In this document: piece after piece, positions 8,711 to 17,682 of the stretch
Numbering within the stretch: the stretch's first letter is position 1
Layout of the letters: every line of letters starts with the position of its first letter
Assembly (NCBI GenBank): GCA_964605715.1
Contig: CAZSDV010000016.1
Span: forward strand, 1 to 36,740
Reading direction: 5' to 3'
Source: JAPUME01 sp964605715
GTDB lineage: Bacteria > Acidobacteriota > Terriglobia > UBA7540 > JAPUME01
Length of the DNA stretch: 36,740 nucleotides
Program-made: the position numbers and the translations under genes
Notes under the pieces: generated by a model
What the model saw: only the letters and a program-made list of their open reading frames with translations
Database searches by the model: none
Told to the model about the DNA's origin: nothing

Positions 8711-10018
8711 GTGAAAAATTATCTAATCGCAGTAATTGTTATGCTATTCGGATTAAAAGTAGCGGGCTCTCCTGTGCAAAATTTACTTGGGCCTAATCTT
8801 ATACAGATGGCCCAAAACCAAGCTCAATCTCCACAATTTCGTAAAATACTTTTGGCTAAATTCGGAGAGAAAAAGCTAGAAGACGGTTCCGCATTGATAA
8901 CTCAGGGAGGAGATTTTCTCTGGGTAATCAACTCACTAAGCACGCCTGAACTCCATATTAACGACCAAAAGGGCCCCCAGATGAACAAGCTCCCTGGGTG
9001 TAACCTATGGGTACTATATAAAAAATTAAAAACCGGAAGATCGCATTCTTACCGTTACCACATTAATGGAAAGGCCTTTGGATCACGAGTAGATGTTCCC
9101 GCCTACAGTCCAGATTCCTACCCTAAGCCCGGTGTACCTAAGGGAGTGATTTCTGGTCAGCTCATGCACACAGCCAAAAAATTCCCTAATTGGAAGGTTT
9201 CTTACTGGGTCTATGTTTCTCCTGGCTATGACCCAACCCGTGGTGCAGCACTAATGGTATGGCAAGATGGACATCGTTTTATCAAAAGAGAGGCGGGTCC
9301 AAGGCTCCTTACGACAACTGAAAATTTGGTCCACCAAGGAAAGATTCCACCTATGATCCATGTTCTAGTTGCACCAGGAGTTATTCAAGATTACCCAATT
9401 AATAGTCTAACATCTCATAATTGGCGAACCTTTCGGAGTTTTCTCTACGACAAAGTTGATGAAGACTATGTACGGTTTTTACTGGACGAGCTTCTGCCGG
9501 AAGTAGAAAAAAAATACAAATTACGTAGTGATGGCTATAGTCGTGGTATTGCAGGTCAATCCTCTGGGGCAATCGCTGCTTTTAATGCGGCGTGGCATCG
9601 ACCTGATAAATTTAGCCGCGTCCTTTCACGCATCGGAACCTTTGCCGCAGTTCAATGGAGATACAGCTCTACAAAATATCAAGAAGGGGGTCATATTTAT
9701 CCATTTCTATTAAGGGTGGCGCCTCGAAAAAATATCCGTATCTGGATTGAGGATGGCTCGGAAGATCTTGAAAATCAGTTTGGAAGTTGGCCTCTTCAGA
9801 ATATCCAGCTCGCCAATTCATTGAAAATGAAGGAATATGATTTCCGATTTACTTATGGAAATAATGCACATAATTCTGCACAAGGGAACGCTCAGCTACC
9901 AGAATCCTTGACCTGGTTATGGCGGGATTACGACCCTACATTAACGGAACAGATTTACCAGATGGACAATAAAGAAAAAACTAAACCCTATTTTCGAGTA
10001 AAGATCTCAAATCGGTAA
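8711..10018 (+). CDS. Secreted alpha/beta-hydrolase, putative esterase (Fes/esterase D-like)
   Basis: A 435-residue exported hydrolase of the putative-esterase family that includes enterochelin esterase and antigen 85. The start is GTG, supported by GGGAG six bases upstream. Residues 1-20 form a signal peptide. An N-terminal beta-rich part (about 60-130) precedes the catalytic domain, which begins near residue 145. The nucleophile elbow is GQSSG (Ser284). An acid at Asp348 or Asp352 (WIEDGSEDLEN) and His387 (NNAHNSAQ) complete a plausible triad. Related planctomycete and verrucomicrobial proteins are annotated as enterochelin esterases, but there is no siderophore gene nearby and the substrate may be a carbohydrate ester. 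It lies 107 bases before the second cytochrome/DUF1501 pair, on the same strand. Confidence 0.85.
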   Translation: MKNYLIAVIVMLFGLKVAGSPVQNLLGPNLIQMAQNQAQSPQFRKILLAKFGEKKLEDGSALITQGGDFLWVINSLSTPELHINDQKGPQMNKLPGCNLWVLYKKLKTGRSHSYRYHINGKAFGSRVDVPAYSPDSYPKPGVPKGVISGQLMHTAKKFPNWKVSYWVYVSPGYDPTRGAALMVWQDGHRFIKREAGPRLLTTTENLVHQGKIPPMIHVLVAPGVIQDYPINSLTSHNWRTFRSFLYDKVDEDYVRFLLDELLPEVEKKYKLRSDGYSRGIAGQSSGAIAAFNAAWHRPDKFSRVLSRIGTFAAVQWRYSSTKYQEGGHIYPFLLRVAPRKNIRIWIEDGSEDLENQFGSWPLQNIQLANSLKMKEYDFRFTYGNNAHNSAQGNAQLPESLTWLWRDYDPTLTEQIYQMDNKEKTKPYFRVKISNR

Positions 10019-10125
10019 GATTAGTACTGCCCCCCACTAACCTCAAATATACTGCAATTTTTCAATATTCTTTTGACGAATACTTCAAAACCAACAAAGG
10101 AAAGATCTCTCCTTGAAGTTAAGAA

Positions 10126-13050
10126 ATGTTTTACGTAACATTGCCAGTTATGCTAAAGCTAATTAAGATTACTAACTTATTGGTAATACTCACATTCTTC
10201 TTAAACCTACCGCTAGCAGCTCAATCACCTTTTGATTTGGAAGCTGAAGCAAAGGCAATTATTTCAAAACAGTGCCTAAGTTGTCATAATCCAGAGCAAA
10301 AATCCTCAGGCCTAGATCTCTCTAACCGGAAATTAGCACTTCAAGGTGGGGAGAGTGGTCGCACTATTTTAGTACCTGGAAAACCCGAAAAAAGCCTAAT
10401 GATAGCCCGCGTTGTGGCAGGGGAGATGCCTCTAGGCAGCCCCCTTGCGCAAGAAGAAATCCAAACTTTAAAAAGATGGGCGCGCGCAGGGGCGCCTTGG
10501 AGCGGCACCTTGGTTTCCTCTCAAGCCAACCGACCTCGAGCAGGGAGAGATTGGTGGGCCTTTCAACCTCTGGCAAACCCTACTCCACCCCAAACAAAAA
10601 GGATTTGGAGCACTTGGAACAAGTCTCCAATTGACCAGTTTGTATATGCAAAACTTTATGAGAAAAAAATGCACCCATCCTCTCAAGCCAGTCGAAGGGT
10701 AATGATTCGCCGTGCAACGTTTGATCTTCTGGGCCTTCCGCCATCACCAGAAGAAATTGATGCCTTTCTCAGTGATCCCAGAGAAAATGCCTATGAATCG
10801 CTTATTGACCGACTCCTTTCTTCTCCTCGGTACGGTGAGCGATGGGGGCGGCACTGGCTAGACGTGAGTCGTTTTGGGGAAAGCCATGGCTACGAACAGA
10901 ATCGAATACGAGAAAGGGCTTGGCCTTATCGTGATTACATAATTCGTTCCTTCAACGACAATAAGCCATTTAATCGTATGATCATGGAGCAGATTGCCGG
11001 AGATCAAATCGAACCCAATAACCCAAAAATTGAAGTGGCCACAGGCTTCCTTGTTGCCGGAATCCACGACACCGTAAATAACATGAACATGGAAGCAAAG
11101 CTACAACAACGAGTTAATGATCTTGACGATATGATTTTGACAACTGGCGCAGCCTTTCTTGGCCTAACAATCAATTGTGCCCGATGCCACAATCACAAAT
11201 TTGACCCAATCGAACAAGCAGACTATTACCGATTTCAAGCTACTTTTGCTGGAGTCCATCACGGAGAAAGATCACTGGCAACTCCTGAACAGAAAAGCCA
11301 CCAAAAAATCTTAAAAGAACCACTTGAAAGGGAGTTGAAAAGAGTACAGTCCCGCCTTTCCTCACTAAAGGAAGGAGGACATTCTAGAGTTGTTAAACGT
11401 CAAGACAAAATAACGCAATATTATCTTCCACCCTTAAACCCCTTGCTTACTGAAGAAATTTTTACTCCAGTTCAGGCACGGTTTATCAGAATGACAATTC
11501 TAAAAACCGCTACCGTCTATGCAAATGAAACAGTCTATAGAAACTCTACCCCTGGTTTGGACGAATTAGAGGTATGGACCGAGGGTCCCTCACCAAAAAA
11601 TGTTGCCTTAGACATAAATGGCGCCAAATCTTCAGCTGAAACAACACGAAACCCTGCGGAAAACCCCTCTGTCTATAGCGTGCACCACATCAATGATGGA
11701 AAATTTGACAAACTCTGGATATCAGGGGAGCAAGGTAGGGGCCGTGTAACCATTGAGCTGCCAAAGATTGAGCACATCTCCCGAATTATTTGGTCCCGTG
11801 ATCGCTTAGGCCCAACTCTGGGAAGTAGGGATTTTTTCGTTCCTACAAAATACACCTTCGACGTTTCTCTCAATGGAAAACATTGGGAACAGATAGTTAC
11901 CTCTAGCGACCGACTACCTTACTCCAAAGACGACCGTGAAGAACTATTCCTTATGTCCATATTTAAGACGGAAGAAAAAAATGAATGGAATTCTCTGAAA
12001 AACCGCAAGGTGAAGCTGAATAACGATCTTAAGGCCATCCCTAACCTACCCTCTGCTTATATTGGACACTTCAAGGAACCAGAGGAGCCTACGCGGCTAC
12101 TAAAACGAGGTAACCCAATGAACAAAGGGGAGGTCATTGCTTCTGGCAGCCTTAGTGCGTTTAAATCACTCCTGCCAGAATATAGACTGGACCCCAGAGC
12201 ATCTGAGGGTACTCGCCGACTAATGCTAGCTCAATGGATTTCAGATAACCGTAATTCCTTGACCGCGCGAGTCCTGGCTAATCGTCTTTGGCACTACCAC
12301 TTTGGTAGTGGCTTAGTGGATACTCCAAGTGATTTTGGGTTCAATGGAAGCCCGCCAACTCATCCGATGCTGCTCGATTGGCTCGCCAAGAGAATTCACC
12401 ATCACGGATGGCGCTTAAAACCGTTGCATAGAGAAATCATGCTTTCGGCCACCTACCAGCAAGCAAGCCTTAATAACCAGAAATTTATAAGAATTGATAA
12501 TGAATCTCGATTTCTCTGGCGTTTTCCCCCTCGAAGACTAGAAGCTGAAGAAATTCGAGACGCCATCCTTGCAGTCAGCGGAAAACTTAATCTTAAAATG
12601 GGAGGGCCTGGCTTTCGCCTCTATAAATACACAGTAGACAACGTTGCATCCTATTACCCCCTTAAAAACCCTGGTAAGGAAGTTTACCGAAGAGGTGTAT
12701 ATCACCAGACGGCCCGTTCGGTAAAAGTTGACCTCCTGGGCCCATATGATTGTCCTGACTCAACTCTGCCTACTCCAAAACGCCAAACTACCACAAGCCC
12801 GCTGCAAGCGTTAAGTCTCCTTAATAGTAAATTTTTGATCGATCAGGCCCAGTTCCTTGCTGCCCGTTTGGCAAGCGAAATTGGAACAACTAATGTCTCT
12901 GGACAAATTAACCGCGCATACCTGCTCGCATTTGGAAGAATTGCAAGTTCAGATGAGGAAACCGCGGGAATTACCTTGATACAACAGCATGGCCTTTTTA
13001 TTTTCTGTAGAGTCCTACTGAACGCTAATGAGTTTATTTATGTTATGTAA
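10126..13050 (+). CDS. PSCyt1-DUF1549-discoidin-DUF1553 secreted cytochrome-type protein (copy 2)
   Basis: A 974-residue relative of the protein encoded at 266-3391. A signal peptide ends near LPLAAQS; an alternative start is the ATG at 10150. Residues 50-54 are CLSCH, the PSCyt1 haem-c motif. DUF1549 runs from about 165 to 365 (RRATFDLLGLPP, then CARCH at 351-355). Residues about 445-600 look like an F5/8 type C (discoidin) domain (FTPVQARFIRMTI, GLDELEVW, VSLNGKHWEQI). DUF1553 runs from about 675 to 955 (NRLWHYHFGSG). Copy 1 carries a LamG-like domain at the same position, so only the accessory binding module differs. The stop overlaps the next gene by 23 bases, indicating tight co-expression. 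The reaction is unknown. Confidence 0.93.
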   Translation: MFYVTLPVMLKLIKITNLLVILTFFLNLPLAAQSPFDLEAEAKAIISKQCLSCHNPEQKSSGLDLSNRKLALQGGESGRTILVPGKPEKSLMIARVVAGEMPLGSPLAQEEIQTLKRWARAGAPWSGTLVSSQANRPRAGRDWWAFQPLANPTPPQTKRIWSTWNKSPIDQFVYAKLYEKKMHPSSQASRRVMIRRATFDLLGLPPSPEEIDAFLSDPRENAYESLIDRLLSSPRYGERWGRHWLDVSRFGESHGYEQNRIRERAWPYRDYIIRSFNDNKPFNRMIMEQIAGDQIEPNNPKIEVATGFLVAGIHDTVNNMNMEAKLQQRVNDLDDMILTTGAAFLGLTINCARCHNHKFDPIEQADYYRFQATFAGVHHGERSLATPEQKSHQKILKEPLERELKRVQSRLSSLKEGGHSRVVKRQDKITQYYLPPLNPLLTEEIFTPVQARFIRMTILKTATVYANETVYRNSTPGLDELEVWTEGPSPKNVALDINGAKSSAETTRNPAENPSVYSVHHINDGKFDKLWISGEQGRGRVTIELPKIEHISRIIWSRDRLGPTLGSRDFFVPTKYTFDVSLNGKHWEQIVTSSDRLPYSKDDREELFLMSIFKTEEKNEWNSLKNRKVKLNNDLKAIPNLPSAYIGHFKEPEEPTRLLKRGNPMNKGEVIASGSLSAFKSLLPEYRLDPRASEGTRRLMLAQWISDNRNSLTARVLANRLWHYHFGSGLVDTPSDFGFNGSPPTHPMLLDWLAKRIHHHGWRLKPLHREIMLSATYQQASLNNQKFIRIDNESRFLWRFPPRRLEAEEIRDAILAVSGKLNLKMGGPGFRLYKYTVDNVASYYPLKNPGKEVYRRGVYHQTARSVKVDLLGPYDCPDSTLPTPKRQTTTSPLQALSLLNSKFLIDQAQFLAARLASEIGTTNVSGQINRAYLLAFGRIASSDEETAGITLIQQHGLFIFCRVLLNANEFIYVM

Positions 13051-14458
13051 TAACAGCTGGTTAAATCGCAGAGAGTTTCTGTCTGAGATGGGATTTGGGC
13101 TTCGCAGCATTGCGTTGGCTTGGATTCTTTCAAGGCAAAAATTACTAGGTGCCAATAATTCCCCACATTTTCCAGCAAAAGCAAAGCGCGTTATTCAAAT
13201 TTTTTGTCCCGGTGGAGTGTCTGCGATCGACACCTTTGATTTTAAACCAGAACTCAGCAGGAGATCTGGGGAGCCTCTTCCGGGAGAAGAAAATCTTATG
13301 TCCTTCCAGGGTAAGAACGGTAATCTTTTAAAGAGTCCTTGGAATTTTGAACGGAAAGGTGAAAGTGGTGCATGGGTATCCGAATTACTTCCTAACCTTG
13401 CCAGGTGGGTTGATCAAATGGCGTTTATTCATTCGCTAACCGCTAAAAGCAATACACATGGCCCTGCCTGCGTTCAAATGAATACTGGCTTTGTTACAGA
13501 TGGATTTCCAAGTGCTGGGTCATGGACATCCTATGCCTTGGGAACGGAAAATGAAAACCTACCTGCATTCATAGCCATTCCCGATATTCGAGGTATTCCC
13601 CCCTCTGGCCCAGCGAATTGGACATCAGGCTTTCTCCCTGGAAGACATCAAGCTGTTGTTTTTAATGCTACCGAGCCGATACGCAACCTTGAACGACCCA
13701 TAGAGGTAACCGATAAAGCAGAAGCAGCCTCGCGCAACTTCCTTGAACTTATTAATAAAACATACTCCAAAAAACATCCAGGAAACCCAGGGCTTGAAGC
13801 ACGTGTTGCATCCTATGAATTAGCTGCACGAATGCAGCTCTCTGCCCCCGAAGCTTCTGACTTAACAAGGGAATCAAAAGCCACACATGCGCTTTACGGT
13901 ACAAACGACCCAAACCCACTTTTGGCTTCCTATGCCCAAAACTGCTTACTGGCCCGTCGATTAATCGAGCGAAACGTTCGATTTATCCAACTCTATTGTG
14001 GGTCCCGCGCCTCGGGTGTCGATGGGCTGCTGAATTGGGATGCACATAAATCACTTAAACAGGACTACGAACGCCACGCCCCTATACTAGACCGCCCCAC
14101 TGCAGGATTAATTAAAGATCTTAATGAAAGGGGTCTACTTGAAGATACGCTGGTGCTCTGGACTACCGAATTTGGGAGAATGCCTACACACCAGGCAGGA
14201 ACCTTAGGCCGTGATCACAATCCTGATGGGTTTACCGTTTGGATGTTAGGAGCAGGAATCAAAGGAGGAACGCATTACGGGGCTACCGATGATTTCGGCC
14301 GCCGTGCTATCCAAAATGTCACAACGATTCACGATTTCCATGCAACGGTGCTTCGACTTATGGGGATTAACCATGAAAAGTTAACCTACTACCACAATGG
14401 AATTCAGCGACGCCTAACAGACGTCCATGGTCACGTAATAAATGAAATCTTAGAATAA
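13028..14458 (+). CDS. DUF1501 family protein, Tat-exported (partner of copy 2)
   Basis: A 476-residue homologue of the protein encoded at 3397-4842, with the same C-terminal RRLTDVHGHV. A twin-arginine signal, NRREFLSEMG at residues 13-22, is followed by a hydrophobic stretch. Landmarks are PGGVSAIDTFDFKPEL, NWDAHKS, WTTEFGRMP and GRDHNPD, which match the metal-site blocks of the other copy except that GRDHHP has become GRDHNP. The ATG at 13028 overlaps the preceding gene by 23 bases; a second in-frame ATG is at 13040. Translational coupling is likely. The function is unknown; an alkaline-phosphatase-like fold is known for the family. Confidence 0.93.
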   Translation: MSLFMLCNNSWLNRREFLSEMGFGLRSIALAWILSRQKLLGANNSPHFPAKAKRVIQIFCPGGVSAIDTFDFKPELSRRSGEPLPGEENLMSFQGKNGNLLKSPWNFERKGESGAWVSELLPNLARWVDQMAFIHSLTAKSNTHGPACVQMNTGFVTDGFPSAGSWTSYALGTENENLPAFIAIPDIRGIPPSGPANWTSGFLPGRHQAVVFNATEPIRNLERPIEVTDKAEAASRNFLELINKTYSKKHPGNPGLEARVASYELAARMQLSAPEASDLTRESKATHALYGTNDPNPLLASYAQNCLLARRLIERNVRFIQLYCGSRASGVDGLLNWDAHKSLKQDYERHAPILDRPTAGLIKDLNERGLLEDTLVLWTTEFGRMPTHQAGTLGRDHNPDGFTVWMLGAGIKGGTHYGATDDFGRRAIQNVTTIHDFHATVLRLMGINHEKLTYYHNGIQRRLTDVHGHVINEILE

Positions 14459-14581
14459 TTAACAATACTCTGACGAACGAACGATTTCCAGTATCAGCAA
14501 GTTGCATTAGCCAGAAAGCAAAGTGGCCATAACCAAGTTCTAAATATCATGTATTCAAAAAACTATATACCACTAAGCTCA

Positions 14582-15928
14582 TTAATTAATTTCGAGTCGC
14601 CGCTGAATTTCTTCCAGTGGCACCCCTTTCGTTTCAGGCATTACCCGTAACACCCAGATCAACTGAAGAACCATCATCGCTGCATAAAATGCAAATATAT
14701 GCCCCCCTGAGATTTCAGCAATTACTGGGAATGTCCAGGAAATTAATGCCGCAGCAAGCCAATGTGTAAAACTTCCAAGTGCCTGACCACGTGCCCGGAC
14801 ACGGGTTGGAAAAATTTCACTCAGGAAAACCCATATTACAGCCCCCTGCCCAAAAGCATGTGAAGCATCAAAAACCAAGAGACTAATCAGCACAACAGTC
14901 CCACCAATCTCATCAAAATTTGTGCCATACCTGTAAAATGCTGCAGCGGTCGCGCTTAAACTAACGATATAACCAATTGACCCAATGATCATAAGTTTAC
15001 GACGACCAAAATGATCTATAAGGGCAAGGGCTGCCATTGTAAACACTAGGCTAGTTACACCTATAGCCACGGCTTGCAGTAGTGCAGAGTCTTCGCTGGC
15101 ACCGGCCATTTGGAATATATGCGGTGCGTAGTACTTCAGGGCATTAATTCCAGAAAGCTGATTGAACAGAGCAATTGTGATACCCAATAAGATTGGCTTT
15201 GAATATGATCGCTGGAATAGAGGTTCTCGAAGGCTACCACTTTCTAGGGAGAGTGACGCACGTATATCCTGAACCTCGTCATCCACCTTTTTTAGATCTG
15301 TTCTCAGTCTACGTAATACCTGAGTGGCCTCTAGGTCACGCCCTTGCAAAACAAGCCAACGTGGGCTTAAGGGTGTAATAAACAACAGGGAAATAAATAT
15401 TCCTGCAGGAATAGCTTCAACTCCAAACATCCAACGCCACTCAGAGGATCCTAGCTCCATCTGGGCAATGGTATAATTTGAGAGATATGCCATCAGAATG
15501 CCAAAGACAATATTGAATTGTGTGATGGCTACAAGCCTTCCTCGTAAATTTGGGGGAGAAATTTCTGCTATATACATCGGGGCAACAACCGAAGCCCCGC
15601 CAACCCCAATGCCACCGATAAAACGAAGAAAAAGAAATGAATACCAGTCCCAAGCCAAAGCACTTCCAGCGGCGGATACAAAATAAAGAACACCAATTAA
15701 AATTAAGGATGTTCTTCGTCCCAACAAGTCAGAGGGCTTGCCAGCAATCAGGGCCCCAACGATGGTCCCGATAAGAGCACTAGCGACCGTAAAACCCAAA
15801 TCAAAGGAAGAAAGACCAAAGACAGAAAGAAGCTGATCCGTGGTTCCTGATATAACTGCTGTATCAAAACCAAACAAAAATCCACCGAGAGCGGCAACAA
15901 TCGCGGTTCGGAGGAGGTATTGATTCAT
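14582..15928 (-). CDS. MFS transporter, sugar porter family
   Basis: A 448-residue inner-membrane transporter with about 12 hydrophobic segments. Sugar-porter signatures are visible: FGFDTAVISG in the first helix, GRR loops (LGRRTSLI and FGRRKLMI), PLSPRWLVLQGR after helix 6, and PETKGVPLEEI at the C-terminus. The family couples sugar or polyol uptake to protons. It converges on the second DUF1501 gene and is the only transporter in the block, so it may import a product released by the exported hydrolases; this is inference. The substrate cannot be read from the sequence. The start ATG is followed at once by the first transmembrane helix, as usual. Confidence 0.92.
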   Translation of the reverse strand: MNQYLLRTAIVAALGGFLFGFDTAVISGTTDQLLSVFGLSSFDLGFTVASALIGTIVGALIAGKPSDLLGRRTSLILIGVLYFVSAAGSALAWDWYSFLFLRFIGGIGVGGASVVAPMYIAEISPPNLRGRLVAITQFNIVFGILMAYLSNYTIAQMELGSSEWRWMFGVEAIPAGIFISLLFITPLSPRWLVLQGRDLEATQVLRRLRTDLKKVDDEVQDIRASLSLESGSLREPLFQRSYSKPILLGITIALFNQLSGINALKYYAPHIFQMAGASEDSALLQAVAIGVTSLVFTMAALALIDHFGRRKLMIIGSIGYIVSLSATAAAFYRYGTNFDEIGGTVVLISLLVFDASHAFGQGAVIWVFLSEIFPTRVRARGQALGSFTHWLAAALISWTFPVIAEISGGHIFAFYAAMMVLQLIWVLRVMPETKGVPLEEIQRRLEIN

Positions 15929-15987
15929 TGTTATTACCTGCCATTTTTCCTTATTTTATAAACAAAAATTGATAAATTTTACTAAAT

Positions 15988-16221
15988 TTAATGCTTAATT
16001 TTCCCACCACAATATTCCAAACAAAAGAGGTCAGTAATTACTTTTCCATTGGATGTATTTGCACTGAATAAATCTACATTACCCTTCACCTGGAATTTTA
16101 TTGATCGGATATCAACAAAAAAACTTCCATAGGATGGGTATAAAAATAAATTTCTCCTTACTTTATTGGAGCTAATTTCCGTTTCTTCAAGTACATGTGC
16201 AGGATACTTAATTGGATACAT
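15988..16221 (-). CDS. Small hypothetical protein (doubtful)
   Basis: A 77-codon open frame between the MFS gene and the YheT-type gene, on the same strand as both. GAAGAG lies just upstream of the ATG as a weak ribosome binding site. No signal peptide or known motif is visible. The segment VKGNVDLFSANTSNGKVITD faintly resembles LptC/LptA-type repeats, but this is not enough to name it. It may be a small gene, a remnant or chance in AT-rich DNA. Confidence 0.3.
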   Translation of the reverse strand: MYPIKYPAHVLEETEISSNKVRRNLFLYPSYGSFFVDIRSIKFQVKGNVDLFSANTSNGKVITDLFCLEYCGGKIKH

Positions 16222-16289
16222 AACTCTTCATAATTCAAAGATTACATCAAGCTACAATTAACTCAATTCTTTATTTTTAGAATAAATTA

Positions 16290-17306
16290 TTAATTAATCC
16301 CACGAAATAAACATGAAGAAAATTTCGCAAATTCAACGACCCGATTTTCCGCCCACGAACAATCTTCTATCTTATTGCGGGATGAAATGAACCCAGCGTG
16401 GCCTCCGTAACATGGTGAAATTAAGGAAAGAAAGGGATTTTGAGAAATTAAGGTGGACAGAAAAGTTTCAAAAGGGACAAAAGGATCATCCTCAGAAGCT
16501 AGAATAAGTGTCGGCAGGGATATTTGATCTATTACGCGAAGAGCACTAGCCTGATTATAATACTTAACTGCATTCCCGTACCCGCAATAAGGGGCCGTAA
16601 AACGGTCATCGAATTCCCTGACTGAATGTACTTTTTTTAAATCGTCGGTAGAGTATATTTCAGGATAAAAATGCGCTTTACGACGAAGCCTAGCCTTTAA
16701 ACCCCTTACAAATCTCAACTGGTAGACTAGGTTGGAGGATTTACTGATTGCATCAGCGGCTAGTCCAAGATCAATAGAAGGAGAAATAGCACTTAAGCAA
16801 GTCACCTGCGAAGGAGGGCTACTCCCCCACTCCCCAGCCAATTTCAAGACAATATTTCCGCCCATGGAAATACCTGAAATATGCACTTCTGAAAGATTCT
16901 CTTTTTGAGTCAAATCGTCCACAACCAGGGCAAGGTCATCAGATAGGCCAGCATTGTAAAGGGTTGGTGTTAAATCCTCCGTCCCACCACAATTTCTCAG
17001 ATTCATGCGGACTGCGTTAAAACCTTTGATCCATGCCTTTTCAGCAATACCCAACATGTAGGAAGATTGGGCTGATCCCTCTAGCCCGTGTAACAAAATT
17101 ATAGTAGGACATGATTTTCGATTTAACTGCCAATTGCATTGGATTAGAACGCGGCTATCTGGTGCAACCTTAATCAACCTTGTTTCATGGACTGGGAGTA
17201 AAGGAAATCGTCGTGGCCTAAGTGTTCCTATGGTCTGAAGGTGGGGGTTCCTTAACCATTTCGGAGGAATAAAATCAACTCGTGGGGAATAGGGTACCAG
17301 AATCAA
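16290..17306 (-). CDS. YheT-type alpha/beta hydrolase
   Basis: A 338-residue cytoplasmic protein of the YheT/UPF0017 hydrolase family. The N-terminal NPHLQTIGTLRPRR block is characteristic of the family. LLHGLEGSAQSSYM is the oxyanion-hole region, GISMGGN contains the nucleophile Ser147, and SEDDPFVP and GGHAGF supply the acid and the histidine. No signal peptide is present. Physiological substrates are not well established for the family; carboxylesterase activity is expected. The start ATG lies only 5 bases beyond the 3' end of the tRNA-Phe gene on the same strand, so the two may share a transcript. Confidence 0.9.
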   Translation of the reverse strand: MILVPYSPRVDFIPPKWLRNPHLQTIGTLRPRRFPLLPVHETRLIKVAPDSRVLIQCNWQLNRKSCPTIILLHGLEGSAQSSYMLGIAEKAWIKGFNAVRMNLRNCGGTEDLTPTLYNAGLSDDLALVVDDLTQKENLSEVHISGISMGGNIVLKLAGEWGSSPPSQVTCLSAISPSIDLGLAADAISKSSNLVYQLRFVRGLKARLRRKAHFYPEIYSTDDLKKVHSVREFDDRFTAPYCGYGNAVKYYNQASALRVIDQISLPTLILASEDDPFVPFETFLSTLISQNPFLSLISPCYGGHAGFISSRNKIEDCSWAENRVVEFAKFSSCLFRGIN

Positions 17307-17310
17307 AAGG

Positions 17311-17383
17311 TGCCGCGGGACGGAGTTGAACCGCCGACGCCAGCCTTTTCAGGGCTGCGCTCTACCACCTGAGCTACCGCGGC
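17311..17383 (-). tRNA. tRNA-Phe (anticodon GAA)
   Basis: The minus strand folds into a full 73-base cloverleaf. The acceptor stem is GCCGCGG paired with CCGCGGC, the D arm is GCTCAGGTGGTAGAGC, and the anticodon stem CAGCC/GGCTG closes the loop CTGAAAA with anticodon GAA at 17350-17348. The T arm is GGCGGTTCAACTCCGTC and the discriminator base is A. The 3' CCA is not encoded (CCT follows) and must be added. A TTTT run comes directly after the gene but has no separate hairpin. Confidence 0.97.
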
Positions 17384-17682
17384 ACAGACAAACACTCCTC
17401 TCTTGCTTATAATAAAACTACTCAAGCATTCTAGGGATCGCAAAGGAGCATTGTCAAGTTCACAAAATTTGATTAAAAAACTACAAAGTTTTCCAGGACT
17501 AGTTTAAATATTAAAGAATCAAAAAGATGATTATACTTTTTAAATCAGGTAATTAAGGCTAGGACAAAAAATTTAATTTTAAAATACACATGAAAAAGAA
17601 AATTGTTTAGATAACACCCTTGCCGTAAATTCCAACTGAGAGTTACAATGAATTAGTCCCAAAAGTGACCCAGAGGATGTCA
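17384..17682. other. Spacer upstream of tRNA-Phe and the DksA-like gene
   Basis: About 300 AT-rich bases between divergently read genes; it should hold both promoters. A TATAAG about 25 bases before the tRNA on the minus strand could be its -10 box, but no matching -35 box was found. Nothing else is recognised. Confidence 0.4.
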
